DNA of 64,000 nt from an uncultured Mobiluncus sp. (GTDB lineage Bacteria > Actinomycetota > Actinomycetes > Actinomycetales > Actinomycetaceae). The stretch is from positions 34,757 through 98,756 of the forward strand of contig NZ_CALUCZ010000006.1 of the NCBI RefSeq assembly GCF_943914685.1. Direction: 5' to 3'. The notes under the pieces are model-generated. The model did no database searches. It was not told the DNA's origin and saw only the letters and a program-made list of their open reading frames with translations. Shown in pieces: positions 34,933-44,048 of this stretch. Made by a program: the position numbers and the translations under genes. Numbering within the stretch: position 1 is the first letter of the stretch; every line of letters begins with the position of its first letter.

Positions 34933-36416
34933 AAGATACGCAATTCACCGGCGCCTCCATCGGTGTGTTGGGACTGGGAAAGTCGGGGCGCGCCTCCGCC
35001 GCCGTACTGGCCACTCTCGGAGCGCACGTGACCTGCTACGATGCAAACCCAGACGCCCTGCAACGGGCTCGTGAGGAACTCGGCGACCGGGTCGACTACT
35101 GCACCGCCACGGGCGAACAGCTCCAAGGAGAGGCGGCCGCCGGGAAAGACCATAAACTTTTCGTGGTGTCCCCCGGAATTGCCCCGCATAATCCCCTGTA
35201 TCGCCTCCCCGAGGCCAGCGCCCCCATGTGGTCAGAAGTCGAGCTAGCCTGGCAAATCCAGCAAGAGATTGGGAACCGTAACTGCAAGTGGCTGTGCATT
35301 ACGGGCACAAACGGGAAAACCACCACGACCGGGATGCTAGCCCAGATGCTCATCACCGGCGGAGTGGTGGCGACCGCGGTGGGCAACTACGGCACACCCA
35401 TTGTGCAAGTGACGGCCGAGGGAGCCGTGGACGCGTTGGCGGTGGAGCTGTCTTCGGCGCAGCTGCATTCCACCTATAGCCTGCAACCTTGGGCTTCCGT
35501 GTGGCTGAACTTTGCCCCCGATCACATTGACTGGCACGGCAGCGCTGACGACTACGCTTGGGACAAGTCGAAAGTCTACAGCGGAGTGCAGCGTGCCGCC
35601 CTGTATCCTGCCACCGAGGAGCTGCCGACCAAGGTACTCAGTAAACGTTTCGTCCAAGACCAGGGCTTTCCTGCGGAAAAGTGCATCGGTTTGACCCCGG
35701 GCATTCCCGCTCCGGGTTTTCTGGGCGTGATTGAGGACATCATCGTGGACCGGGCTTTTGGGGAACACAACGACACCCAAGCACTGGAACTGGCGACCTT
35801 TTCCGACCTGGAACACTTGAGCGGAGCGAAAGTACCGACCTCGGCTCTGCTGGCAGATACCTTGGCAGCAGCGGGACTGGCACGCGCCTACGGTCTGCAG
35901 CCCGAATGGGTGCGCCGCGGAATTCTCGAGTTTGAGTTGGCGGAACATCGCCGTGCCGTGGTCGGCACGTTCGGGGGCGTGACCTACATTGACGACTCCA
36001 AAGCTACGAATACGCACGCGGCGGCCGCTTCGCTGCGTGACATTGACGACAAGCGCGCCGTGTGGATAGTCGGGGGAGACGCGAAAGGCCAAGACTTCCA
36101 CTCCCTGGTGCAGATAGCAGCCCCGAAAGTGAAAGCCGCCGTGCTGATTGGCCTGGACCCGAAGCCTTTTGAGAGCGCATTTGCTGAAAACGGCGCGGGA
36201 ATCCCGCTGAAACGCGTCACTCCGGGGGACAATCTTATGGAAAGGACGCTTCTAGAGGCGCGAGCTTTAGCCGCTCCGGGGGACACCGTGCTGCTGGCTC
36301 CGGCGTGTGCCTCATGGGATCAGTTCAACAACTATCACGAGCGCGGCGACCAATTTGCTCAGGTGGCGCGGAAACTGGGGGAGAACCAAGATGGCGGGGA
36401 GGAACAAGGCTCCTGA
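34929..36416 (+). CDS. murD: UDP-MurNAc-L-alanine--D-glutamate ligase MurD
   Basis: A 495-residue Mur ligase adding D-Glu to UDP-MurNAc-Ala. N-terminal VLGLGKSGRASA, ATP site CITGTNGKTTTTGML, VELSSAQLHST and YIDDSKATNTHAA are typical. The start is the GTG at 34929 that overlaps the mraY stop (GTGA); an earlier in-frame start inside mraY would add 33 residues with no family match. The 3' end overlaps ftsW by 26 bp. Confidence 0.94.
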   Translation: MKDTQFTGASIGVLGLGKSGRASAAVLATLGAHVTCYDANPDALQRAREELGDRVDYCTATGEQLQGEAAAGKDHKLFVVSPGIAPHNPLYRLPEASAPMWSEVELAWQIQQEIGNRNCKWLCITGTNGKTTTTGMLAQMLITGGVVATAVGNYGTPIVQVTAEGAVDALAVELSSAQLHSTYSLQPWASVWLNFAPDHIDWHGSADDYAWDKSKVYSGVQRAALYPATEELPTKVLSKRFVQDQGFPAEKCIGLTPGIPAPGFLGVIEDIIVDRAFGEHNDTQALELATFSDLEHLSGAKVPTSALLADTLAAAGLARAYGLQPEWVRRGILEFELAEHRRAVVGTFGGVTYIDDSKATNTHAAAASLRDIDDKRAVWIVGGDAKGQDFHSLVQIAAPKVKAAVLIGLDPKPFESAFAENGAGIPLKRVTPGDNLMERTLLEARALAAPGDTVLLAPACASWDQFNNYHERGDQFAQVARKLGENQDGGEEQGS

Positions 36417-37743
36417 GGCACCTCGGGACGCAAAACTGACAAAGCTTTCCCCGCGAAACTCAAAGCCCTCCCTAGTTGACGCCAGCTCCACCCCCGCCCC
36501 GTCTACAACCCCGGGTCAAGAGCACTCCGCTCTGCGCGCCTTGTCCGAAGGGTGGAAGAACCAGCCGGTCCTGAGCTACTACCTCATTTTGGTCACCACC
36601 CTGCTGCTGTTCATCATCGGGTTTATCCTGGTGTTTTCCGCCTCGACCATCACCGCCTTGGAGAGCGGGGTGAACCCGTTTCTGTCCTTTGGGAAACGTT
36701 CGCTTATTTATGTGGCGGCGCTGCTGGTTTTGATTATCGCCTCCAGGGTTCCGCTGACTTTTTATCAGAAGTGGACCTGGTGGTTCCTGGGGGCGGCATG
36801 GCTGCTACAGATTATGGTGTTCGTGCCGGGCATGCACGGCGCGTCCGCGGGCGGCAACACGAACTGGATTAACCTCGGCGGCGTCTTTACCATTCAGCCC
36901 TCCGAGTTCATGAAGTTGGCTTTGGCTGTCGCATTGGGGCGGGTCCTGGCCGATCCGGAACTGCGAGAGGCCAAGGACAAGAAACGTTGGCTCATCAACG
37001 CGGGGGTGCCCGCGGTAGGGTCGTTGGGCTTGGTCATGGTCGGGCGGGACTTGGGTACCGCGATGGTGATGGCGGCGCTCATCTTGACGGCGATATTCGT
37101 GGCGGGGATTCCCTGGCGTTATTTCGCAGGCATCGTCTTGCTGGGCATTTTCGGGGTCACCCTGGCCGTCATGGGTTCGGCCAATCGCCGCCGGCGGGTC
37201 TTTGGTTTCATGGACGCTTCCACCACCGACCCCACCGGTATCGGCTACCAGCGCCAACACGGCTTGTGGTCCCTGGCCACCGGGGGATTGACCGGAGTCG
37301 GACCGGGTGCCAGCCGGGAAAAATGGTCCTACCTGCCCGAAGCCGATACGGACTATATTTTTGCCATTCTGGGCGAGGAGTTCGGGATTCTGGGTACTTT
37401 CTTGGTTCTAGGTCTGTTCGTGGTGCTGTGCCTGACGATGTTGCGGCTGATGAGCCGGGCCACCAATCCTTTCGTGAGTTACACCGTGGCGGGACTCATG
37501 GGCTGGATTTTCTCCCAAGCCATCATCAATATCGGCGCCGTGGTTGGCTTGCTCCCGATTATCGGGGTGCCTCTGCCGCTGATTTCCTCCGGTGGCTCCT
37601 CCCTGCTGTCCATCATGGCAGCGATGGGCATGTCGATGTGTTTCGCGCGCGCCGAACCCGGAGCGGGTGCAGCTTTGAAAGCTCGGCTGCGTCCTTTGCG
37701 GCGCGGAGCGGCTGTTTCACTGCCCGGCCGGGTACACCGTTGA
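36391..37743 (+). CDS. ftsW: Septal glycosyltransferase FtsW (SEDS family)
   Basis: A 450-residue SEDS protein that polymerises septal glycan with FtsI. About ten membrane segments; recognisable blocks are FTIQPSEFMKLALAVALGR, GRDLGTAMVM, PEADTDYIFAILGEE and LPLISSGGSSLLSIMAAMG. The first 60 residues are a polar cytoplasmic extension. The ATG at 36391 sits behind GGGGGAG within the murD end. Confidence 0.93.
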   Translation: MAGRNKAPEAPRDAKLTKLSPRNSKPSLVDASSTPAPSTTPGQEHSALRALSEGWKNQPVLSYYLILVTTLLLFIIGFILVFSASTITALESGVNPFLSFGKRSLIYVAALLVLIIASRVPLTFYQKWTWWFLGAAWLLQIMVFVPGMHGASAGGNTNWINLGGVFTIQPSEFMKLALAVALGRVLADPELREAKDKKRWLINAGVPAVGSLGLVMVGRDLGTAMVMAALILTAIFVAGIPWRYFAGIVLLGIFGVTLAVMGSANRRRRVFGFMDASTTDPTGIGYQRQHGLWSLATGGLTGVGPGASREKWSYLPEADTDYIFAILGEEFGILGTFLVLGLFVVLCLTMLRLMSRATNPFVSYTVAGLMGWIFSQAIINIGAVVGLLPIIGVPLPLISSGGSSLLSIMAAMGMSMCFARAEPGAGAALKARLRPLRRGAAVSLPGRVHR

Positions 37744-37860
37744 ATGCTGGCGCAGCGGTGCGGGCGCGGCGCGAAAACTGGGGGAACACTTTGCTGACAA
37801 CCGCCCGGGGAACCGTGCCCCTGAAAAAGTTTCCGGACAAAACACGCTAAAGTTGAGGGT

Positions 37861-39033
37861 GTGAGTGACATCTCGAAACCGGTCATTGTTTTCGCAGGCG
37901 GCGGCACCGCGGGGCACGTGAACCCTTTGCTGGCGACTGTTGCCGCGCTAAAGTCCACCGAATTGGACTTCGATCCTCTGGTGGTGGGGACGTCCGAGGG
38001 ACTGGAAAGTGAGCTGGTTCCCGCCGCCGGTTATGAACTGTTGACCATTCCCCGCCTGCCGATGCCGCGACGCCCCAGTTCGGACCTGGTTCGTTTGCCG
38101 GTTCGCATGCGTCACGTGGTGGCGTCGCTGCGCGATACTTTCCAAGCGCGGGGGGTGCGCCTGGTGGTAGGTTTCGGCGGCTACGTTTCCACTCCCGTGT
38201 ACTTCGCAGCGAAACGACTGGGTATCCCCATCGTCATTCATGAACAAAACGCTCGGCCGGGGCTCGCCAACCGGGTAGGGTCACGCTACGCGGCCGGGGT
38301 GGGCCTGACTTTTGAGGGAACCGGGTTGAAATCGAAACACGGCGAGACCCGTGTGGTCGGCCTGCCCTTGCGCCCCAGCATTCTCGAACTAGCGCGTCAG
38401 CTGGAAACGCCCCAGACCAGGGACGCGGCACGAGCCGAAGCCGCCGAATTTTTCGGTTTGCCGGCCTCTCACCCCACGGTGCTGATCACCGGAGGCTCCC
38501 TGGGGGCGCAGCGTCTCAACGAAGTCTTGCCCGGCGCGCTTTTGCGAGTATTCCAGGAAAACGCCTCTGCCCAGGTCCTTCACCTAACCGGGAAAGGCAA
38601 GGACGGTCCCGTTAGGGACTTTGTCGCTGCACACCACCTAGAGCAGCGTTACCAGGTGCGAGACTATCTCACCGAGATGCACTACGGTTTGGCCCTAGCT
38701 GACTGTGTGGTGTGTCGAGCGGGGGCGGCGACCGTCGCGGAAAACACCGCCCTGGCGATTCCCACTCTCTATGTGCCCTTGCCCATCGGCAACGGGGAGC
38801 AGGCCCTGAACGCACAAGGAGTCGTTAACGCTGAGGGGGCGTTCCTACTTGACCAAAAGAAACTGACCGAGCAGGCGGCCGCCGAACTGCTGCTACGTCT
38901 GCTTGACCCGGAGCAAAACGCGGCCATGCGGGCGGCGGCAGCCCAAGTCGGTACCACGCGCGGCGCCGAAAACCTCTGCTCGCTTATCCTGACAGTGCTG
39001 GGCGAAACCACCGGGAAATCCGAGGAGGCCTAA
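37861..39033 (+). CDS. murG: Lipid II synthase MurG
   Basis: A 390-residue peripheral membrane glycosyltransferase that adds GlcNAc to lipid I. Motifs: FAGGGTAGHVNPLLA at the N-terminus, GFGGYVSTPV, IHEQNARPGLANRV, ITGGSLGAQRLNE and VCRAGAATVAENTA. GTG start 117 bp after ftsW; murC follows two bases after the stop. Confidence 0.96.
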   Translation: MSDISKPVIVFAGGGTAGHVNPLLATVAALKSTELDFDPLVVGTSEGLESELVPAAGYELLTIPRLPMPRRPSSDLVRLPVRMRHVVASLRDTFQARGVRLVVGFGGYVSTPVYFAAKRLGIPIVIHEQNARPGLANRVGSRYAAGVGLTFEGTGLKSKHGETRVVGLPLRPSILELARQLETPQTRDAARAEAAEFFGLPASHPTVLITGGSLGAQRLNEVLPGALLRVFQENASAQVLHLTGKGKDGPVRDFVAAHHLEQRYQVRDYLTEMHYGLALADCVVCRAGAATVAENTALAIPTLYVPLPIGNGEQALNAQGVVNAEGAFLLDQKKLTEQAAAELLLRLLDPEQNAAMRAAAAQVGTTRGAENLCSLILTVLGETTGKSEEA

Positions 39034-39035
39034 TC

Positions 39036-40535
39036 ATGCCCGAAATTAAAGACAGTTCCACGAATTTGTCCAATGTCGCACAAGCCCACGAGGTTCCCTC
39101 CGACCAGGAGTTCTACCTGATCGGTATCGGCGGAGCCGGCATGAGCGTCCTCGCACTGCTGCTGCATGACCTGGGTTATCACGTGTCCGGTTCCGACCAA
39201 GTGCAGGCCGATACCCTGGGACAGCTGCGCGAGTCGGGCATCACCGTTTACGTGGGGCACCGAGAGGAGCAGGTCCCCGCTAACGCTATTGTGGTGGTGA
39301 CTTCGGCGGTGCACGAGGACAATCCCGAAGCCGCCCGTGCCCAAGCCCTAGGCTTAGAAATCTGGCACCGTTCCCAAGCTTTAGATTTTTGCACCCGTTC
39401 TCATGAGCTGGTGGCGGTGGCCGGGGCTCACGGCAAAACTAGCACGTCTTCCATGATTGCCCACGCTCTGCTGAAAATCGGCGCGGATCCGTCCTTTGCT
39501 ATCGGGGGAGTTATCGCTGAGCTGGGGACCGGCGCGCGTTTGGGGTCCGGTTCCGCCTTCGTCATCGAGGCTGATGAATCCGACGGGTCTTTCCTGAACT
39601 ATTCCCCTGCGGTGGAAGTCATCACCAACATAGAGCCTGATCACCTCGATCACTGGGGTAGCGCGGCGGCGTTCGAGCAGGCTTTTGTGGACTTTACCGG
39701 TCGACTGCGCAAGGGCGGGGCGTTAGTTCTGTGTGCCGATGATGCCGGGGTCAAAAGGCTGGCCCAGCGGGTTCCGTCACGAAGCGGCGTCGGTGGGCCA
39801 CGGGTTATTTCCTACGGTTTCGGGGTTCCCCTGGCTGGCGACGTGGTAGTGCAGTTGAGTGAGCCCGAGCTGGGGCCGGGCCAAGGGCATTGCCAAGTCA
39901 GCGTTACCGATGCTGGTCAGCAGGTGTTTCACGGGCAGCTCGAGTTGCGGATAGGGGGCCAGCATATGTTGCTGAACGCGGGCGGAGCGCTGGGAGCCGC
40001 CTACGCCCTAGGTGTGGACTTGCCCCAGTTCGTCGCCGCGTTGGGGACTTTTTCGGGAGCTAGTCGCCGGATGCAGCGAGTCGGTGAACGCGATGGGGTG
40101 CGTATTTACGACGATTACGGGCACCACCCTACTGAAATCGCCGCCACCCTGCAGGCCGCTCGTGACTTAGCCGGCACCGGCCGGCTGCTGGTGTGTTTCC
40201 AGCCGCATCTGTATTCTCGGACCTACCACAATGTTGACGCTTTTGCCCGGGTTTTTGCGGCCGTGGACGACCTGACCGTGTGCTCGGTCTATGCCGCCCG
40301 GGAAGCGCCGATTCCCGGAGTAAACGGCAACATCATCACCGAGCGCCTCGGTCAGGGAACCTACGTGGCGGATATGTACGCGGCGGGACTGCACGCTTTC
40401 CGGGCTGCCCGTCCTGGCGACCTCCTGCTGTTCTTGGGGGCGGGCTCTATCACCCACGTGGGCCACGCTATCGCCGCGGGACATGACTATGCCTCGGTGG
40501 ATCAAGCCGCCCAAGCGAAAGCGAGCCAGGCGTGA
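39036..40535 (+). CDS. murC: UDP-MurNAc--L-alanine ligase MurC
   Basis: A 499-residue Mur ligase that adds L-Ala to UDP-MurNAc, the first peptide step. Motifs: LIGIGGAGMSVLALLL, ATP site VAGAHGKTSTSSMIA, IEADESDGSFLNY, and IYDDYGHHPTEIAATL. The first 18 residues extend beyond the usual start. It overlaps ftsQ by four bases (GTGA). Confidence 0.95.
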   Translation: MPEIKDSSTNLSNVAQAHEVPSDQEFYLIGIGGAGMSVLALLLHDLGYHVSGSDQVQADTLGQLRESGITVYVGHREEQVPANAIVVVTSAVHEDNPEAARAQALGLEIWHRSQALDFCTRSHELVAVAGAHGKTSTSSMIAHALLKIGADPSFAIGGVIAELGTGARLGSGSAFVIEADESDGSFLNYSPAVEVITNIEPDHLDHWGSAAAFEQAFVDFTGRLRKGGALVLCADDAGVKRLAQRVPSRSGVGGPRVISYGFGVPLAGDVVVQLSEPELGPGQGHCQVSVTDAGQQVFHGQLELRIGGQHMLLNAGGALGAAYALGVDLPQFVAALGTFSGASRRMQRVGERDGVRIYDDYGHHPTEIAATLQAARDLAGTGRLLVCFQPHLYSRTYHNVDAFARVFAAVDDLTVCSVYAAREAPIPGVNGNIITERLGQGTYVADMYAAGLHAFRAARPGDLLLFLGAGSITHVGHAIAAGHDYASVDQAAQAKASQA

Positions 40536-41671
40536 AACCACCTCCTCGTCCCACCCTTGGGAAATCCGCAGAGGGCCGCGACGCGAGTCGGGGGCGGCAC
40601 CGGCGTCCCGTGGTTGACCCCAAAAGTGTTGACCTCAACAAGGACGCTCCGCACCGCCCTCGTGACCGTGCCGATGCAGCGGACACGACAGACCCGGGAA
40701 CAGCCGAACTTGAGACGAAGTCAATAAAACTGACCCCGGCTCAACTCGATAAACAGGAACGCGACGAAAAGAAAGCCGCCAAGAAAGCTCAAAAGCGGGC
40801 TGCGAAAGCAAACCGAGAGGCGGTGAAAGCGGCCCAGAGGGTTTCTCAGCGTAAACACAATCCGAAAGCCTCCCCCGCTGACGGATCGCGCTACGAGGCG
40901 AGTTCTCCCTGGGATTCGCTGCGGGTGGCAAGCGTAGACAACTCGCTGCTGGACCGGTTGGAGGAGCAGGAGTTCATTCGCCGCCATCGGCTGCGGCTGC
41001 GGATTTCCAGCCTGATTGGGGCATTGGTGGGAATCATCATCGTTTTGTACGTGGTGTTTTTTTCGCCGCTGTTCACCTATCAGCTCTCCCAGTGCCATGT
41101 CACGGGCACGCACAACGTGGACGTTAAACAGGTGTGCCAAGCCACTCAGCGTTTTGAGGGGCGCACTATCACCAGTTTGGCAACGGCGGGAGTGGCGAAA
41201 ACGGTGCTGCACGAAGTCAGCGCCCTGAAAGATGCGCAGGTCTCACCGGCTTGGCTGCACGGTTTGAACATTCACGTGGTGGAGCGTGTTCCGGTAGCCA
41301 CCGTGCGGCAAAACGGCAAGGTCGTGGGGGTGGATCGCTCCGGGGTAGTCCTGGAGATTGCCCCTGGTGACGTTGCCGGGCTGCCGCAGCTGGACGTCGA
41401 TATGGAAAAGCTCGGTGGGCAAACCCGCAAACTGGTCGACGCGGCTTTGACTGCTTTTGGGGATATGCCCGCGGAACTGCGATCCATGATTGCTTCGGTG
41501 ACTTCCGACGACCCGGCTCAGCTGCAGTTTAAACTGCGCGACGGCCGTGCCCTAGTGTGGGGTAATTCCCATGATTCGGTGGAAAAAGCCCAGGTAGCTA
41601 AACTTTTATTCACAGTGCAGGGCGTAAAAGTCGTGGACGTATCCAACCCCGAGCGCCCCTCGACCCGCTAA
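40532..41671 (+). CDS. ftsQ: Cell division protein FtsQ
   Basis: A 379-residue bitopic protein. The cytoplasmic N-terminus is unusually long (about 165 residues), with a Lys/Ala-rich helix (KKAAKKAQKRAAKANREAVK). One membrane segment (LIGALVGIIIVLYVVFF) precedes a POTRA domain (VTGTHNVDVKQVCQATQRFEG) and the FtsQ domain (VERVPVATVRQNGKVVGVD). It links FtsL/FtsB to the divisome. GTG start overlapping murC. It is the last gene of the cluster here; ftsZ does not follow. Confidence 0.92.
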   Translation: MKPPPRPTLGKSAEGRDASRGRHRRPVVDPKSVDLNKDAPHRPRDRADAADTTDPGTAELETKSIKLTPAQLDKQERDEKKAAKKAQKRAAKANREAVKAAQRVSQRKHNPKASPADGSRYEASSPWDSLRVASVDNSLLDRLEEQEFIRRHRLRLRISSLIGALVGIIIVLYVVFFSPLFTYQLSQCHVTGTHNVDVKQVCQATQRFEGRTITSLATAGVAKTVLHEVSALKDAQVSPAWLHGLNIHVVERVPVATVRQNGKVVGVDRSGVVLEIAPGDVAGLPQLDVDMEKLGGQTRKLVDAALTAFGDMPAELRSMIASVTSDDPAQLQFKLRDGRALVWGNSHDSVEKAQVAKLLFTVQGVKVVDVSNPERPSTR

Positions 41672-41717
41672 GTGCGAACGCGGGCTTTTGCCGGGTGAAC
41701 AGTGCTCGTGATGGTTA

Positions 41718-42638
41718 TCAGTCCGGGAGGGTGAGCGCAGAGAGCACCGCCAAGTTGGGTCGAGCGAGTCGCACATCGGCAGCGGCTTGCAGGGCAGGTT
41801 TTGCCAGGTAGGCGACTCCCAATCCGGCCGCGCGCACCATTTTCAGGTCATTGGCGCCGTCTCCCATCGCTACGCATCTCTCCACACTGACTCCGAGTTC
41901 CGCCGCCCAGGAACGCAGGCAGGTTTCCTTAGTTTCAGCGGTAACAATGTCGCCCTCGGGCTCGCCGGTCAGCTGGCCGTTAGCCACCTCGAAACTGTTT
42001 GCCTTGACAAAATCCAGCCCGATTTCTGCCGCGTGCGGCGCTACCAGTTCTGTGAATCCGCCGGAAACCACCCCGACTTTTACGCCGCGGCGATGAAAAG
42101 CCGACACCATTTGTGCAGCTCCCGGCGAAAAGTGGTAATCGCGGCGCACCTGGTCCAAAACACTGGCCGGAAGGCCCCGCAGGGTCCCCATGCGCCGACG
42201 CAGGGACTGGGCAAAGTCGAGTTCCCCGCGCATGGCAGCAGCAGTGATGGCGGCGACTTCCGCCTGCGTGCCGGCGTGGACGGCGACCAAGTCTATGCCT
42301 TCCCCGGTAAACAGCGTAGAATCCCCGTCCAAAACCACTAGGGCCGGACCGTGCTGCGCCATTGCCCCTGCTGTTATCGCTACAGCTAAGCCCTCTAGGT
42401 CCGGGTCAGGCTCCAAAGCGCGGGTCCACGCGGCTCGCTGTTCACGAGTCGTGGGGGGTGCGGTGGGAACGTACAGCGACACCCGGCTTAGCCCCTCTGG
42501 CGAAGACCGGGTGGGGAGCTCGGTAGGGCTCAGTCCGGTTGCACGAACTACCGCGGACAAAAATGCCTCAGGCGTTATGCGCGCAGAGTCCCCCTCCCAT
42601 ACGCAGGTGAAGCGCAGGGGTAGCGTAGGTTCTGTCAT
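41718..42638 (-). CDS. serB: Phosphoserine phosphatase SerB
   Basis: A 306-residue HAD phosphatase that makes serine from phosphoserine. The nucleophile motif is VLDGDSTLF (DxDST, near residue 104), followed by SGGF (motif II), ETKE (Lys region) and AMGDGANDLKMV (motif IV). The N-terminal 95 residues correspond to the ACT-like region of longer SerB proteins but are divergent. It starts three bases after the glgC stop, so it is likely translated from the glgC message. Confidence 0.92.
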   Translation of the reverse strand: MTEPTLPLRFTCVWEGDSARITPEAFLSAVVRATGLSPTELPTRSSPEGLSRVSLYVPTAPPTTREQRAAWTRALEPDPDLEGLAVAITAGAMAQHGPALVVLDGDSTLFTGEGIDLVAVHAGTQAEVAAITAAAMRGELDFAQSLRRRMGTLRGLPASVLDQVRRDYHFSPGAAQMVSAFHRRGVKVGVVSGGFTELVAPHAAEIGLDFVKANSFEVANGQLTGEPEGDIVTAETKETCLRSWAAELGVSVERCVAMGDGANDLKMVRAAGLGVAYLAKPALQAAADVRLARPNLAVLSALTLPD

Positions 42639-42641
42639 AGG

Positions 42642-43880
42642 CTAGTGCTCGACGCGGGTGTCCTTGGGGACGACCGTAATTCCGGAATCGGTCACCAGGA
42701 AACCGCGCGCCCGGTCTTGTTCGACGTCAACGCCGATAGTGACGCCCTCGCCAACGTAAACGTTCTTGTCCAAGATAGCTCGGTCGACTCTCGCGTGCCG
42801 CGCCAGCACCACGCCGTTCATCAAGACCGAGTCCGTCACTTCGGACCAAGAGTTCAGCCGGACTCCCGGGGAGAGGACCGAGTGAACACAACGGGCTCCG
42901 GAAATAATCGTGCCGCTGGAAACGAAAGAGTCGATAGCGTGTCCCATGCGAGAGTCGTCCCCATAGACGAACTTCGCGGGGGGCAGTTCGCCGTCCACAG
43001 TCGTCATAATCGGCCACTTCGGGTTGTACAGGTTAAAGACGGGGTGAACCGCGATGAGATCCATGGAGGCCTCGTAGTAGGCGTCAAGAGTACCGACGTC
43101 ACGCCAGTAATCCCGGTCCCGTTCAGTCGAGCCGGGGATTTCATTGCGGATAAAGTCGTAGCAGTGGGCTTCCCCGCGAGACACGAAATAGGGCACGATA
43201 TCCCCGCCCATGTCGTGATGTGAATTCTCGTTTTGCGAGTCCAGCTGCAGTGCCTCGAGCAGGGCATCGGTATTGAACACGTAGTTGCCCATCGATGCCA
43301 GTATCTGATCCGGAGCATCGGGCAGCCCGACCGCGTCTTGGGGCTTTTCCCGGAAAGCTGCGATTTTACCCGTTGCGTCAGCTTCAATGACTCCGAAAGA
43401 AGATGCCAAGCTGAGCGGCTGACGGATTCCGGCCACGGTAGCGGGCAGACCGGACGCGATGTGTTCGGCTATCATCTGCGAGAAGTCCATTCGATAGATG
43501 TTGTCCGCCCCGATAATGAGCACATAGTCGGGACGCTCATCACTGATGATGTTCTCAGATTGGAAAATCGCGTCCGCCGAACCCATGTACCAGTGCTTTC
43601 CGGTGCGTTGCTGAGCCGGAACCGGTGCCACGTAGTTGCCCAGAATGTTCGACATATGCCAGGCCGTGGCGATGTGTCGGTCCAGGGAATGGGACTTGTA
43701 CTGGGTCAGGACGATGACGCGGTGATAACCGGAGTTGACCACGTTCGATAGTGCGAAGTCAATCAGGCGGTAGTGTCCGCCGAAAGGTACCGCGGGTTTG
43801 GCGCGGTCTTCAGTGAGAGGCATCAGGCGTTTGCCTTCGCCGCCAGCAAGAATAATTGTCAAAACTTTTGATAGTGCCAC
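42642..43880 (-). CDS. glgC: Glucose-1-phosphate adenylyltransferase
   Basis: A 412-residue enzyme forming ADP-glucose, the donor for glycogen and maltosyl-phosphate synthesis. Motifs: IILAGGEGKRLMPLTEDRAKPAVPFGG (nucleotide site, start of the protein), YVLIIGADNIYRMDF, AAFREKPQD, YWRDVGTLDAYYEA and a left-handed helix C-domain. GTG start behind AAGG. It is divergent from glgM across 168 bp, as in mycobacteria. Confidence 0.95.
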   Translation of the reverse strand: MALSKVLTIILAGGEGKRLMPLTEDRAKPAVPFGGHYRLIDFALSNVVNSGYHRVIVLTQYKSHSLDRHIATAWHMSNILGNYVAPVPAQQRTGKHWYMGSADAIFQSENIISDERPDYVLIIGADNIYRMDFSQMIAEHIASGLPATVAGIRQPLSLASSFGVIEADATGKIAAFREKPQDAVGLPDAPDQILASMGNYVFNTDALLEALQLDSQNENSHHDMGGDIVPYFVSRGEAHCYDFIRNEIPGSTERDRDYWRDVGTLDAYYEASMDLIAVHPVFNLYNPKWPIMTTVDGELPPAKFVYGDDSRMGHAIDSFVSSGTIISGARCVHSVLSPGVRLNSWSEVTDSVLMNGVVLARHARVDRAILDKNVYVGEGVTIGVDVEQDRARGFLVTDSGITVVPKDTRVEH

Positions 43881-44048
43881 GGGTTAACCTTATAAATAAT
43901 TTTTAGCTTTTGTGAGGCTTTTGGGTCATTTATTACTTGTAAATGGGATAAGTTAGAGGTGCAGCCGCGGTTCGCTGGCCAGGGATTTTTCCGAGGACAC
44001 TACGAGTCGGGTTGTACTGGGTCCATTTTGTGTTAAAGCGAGGTTGCC

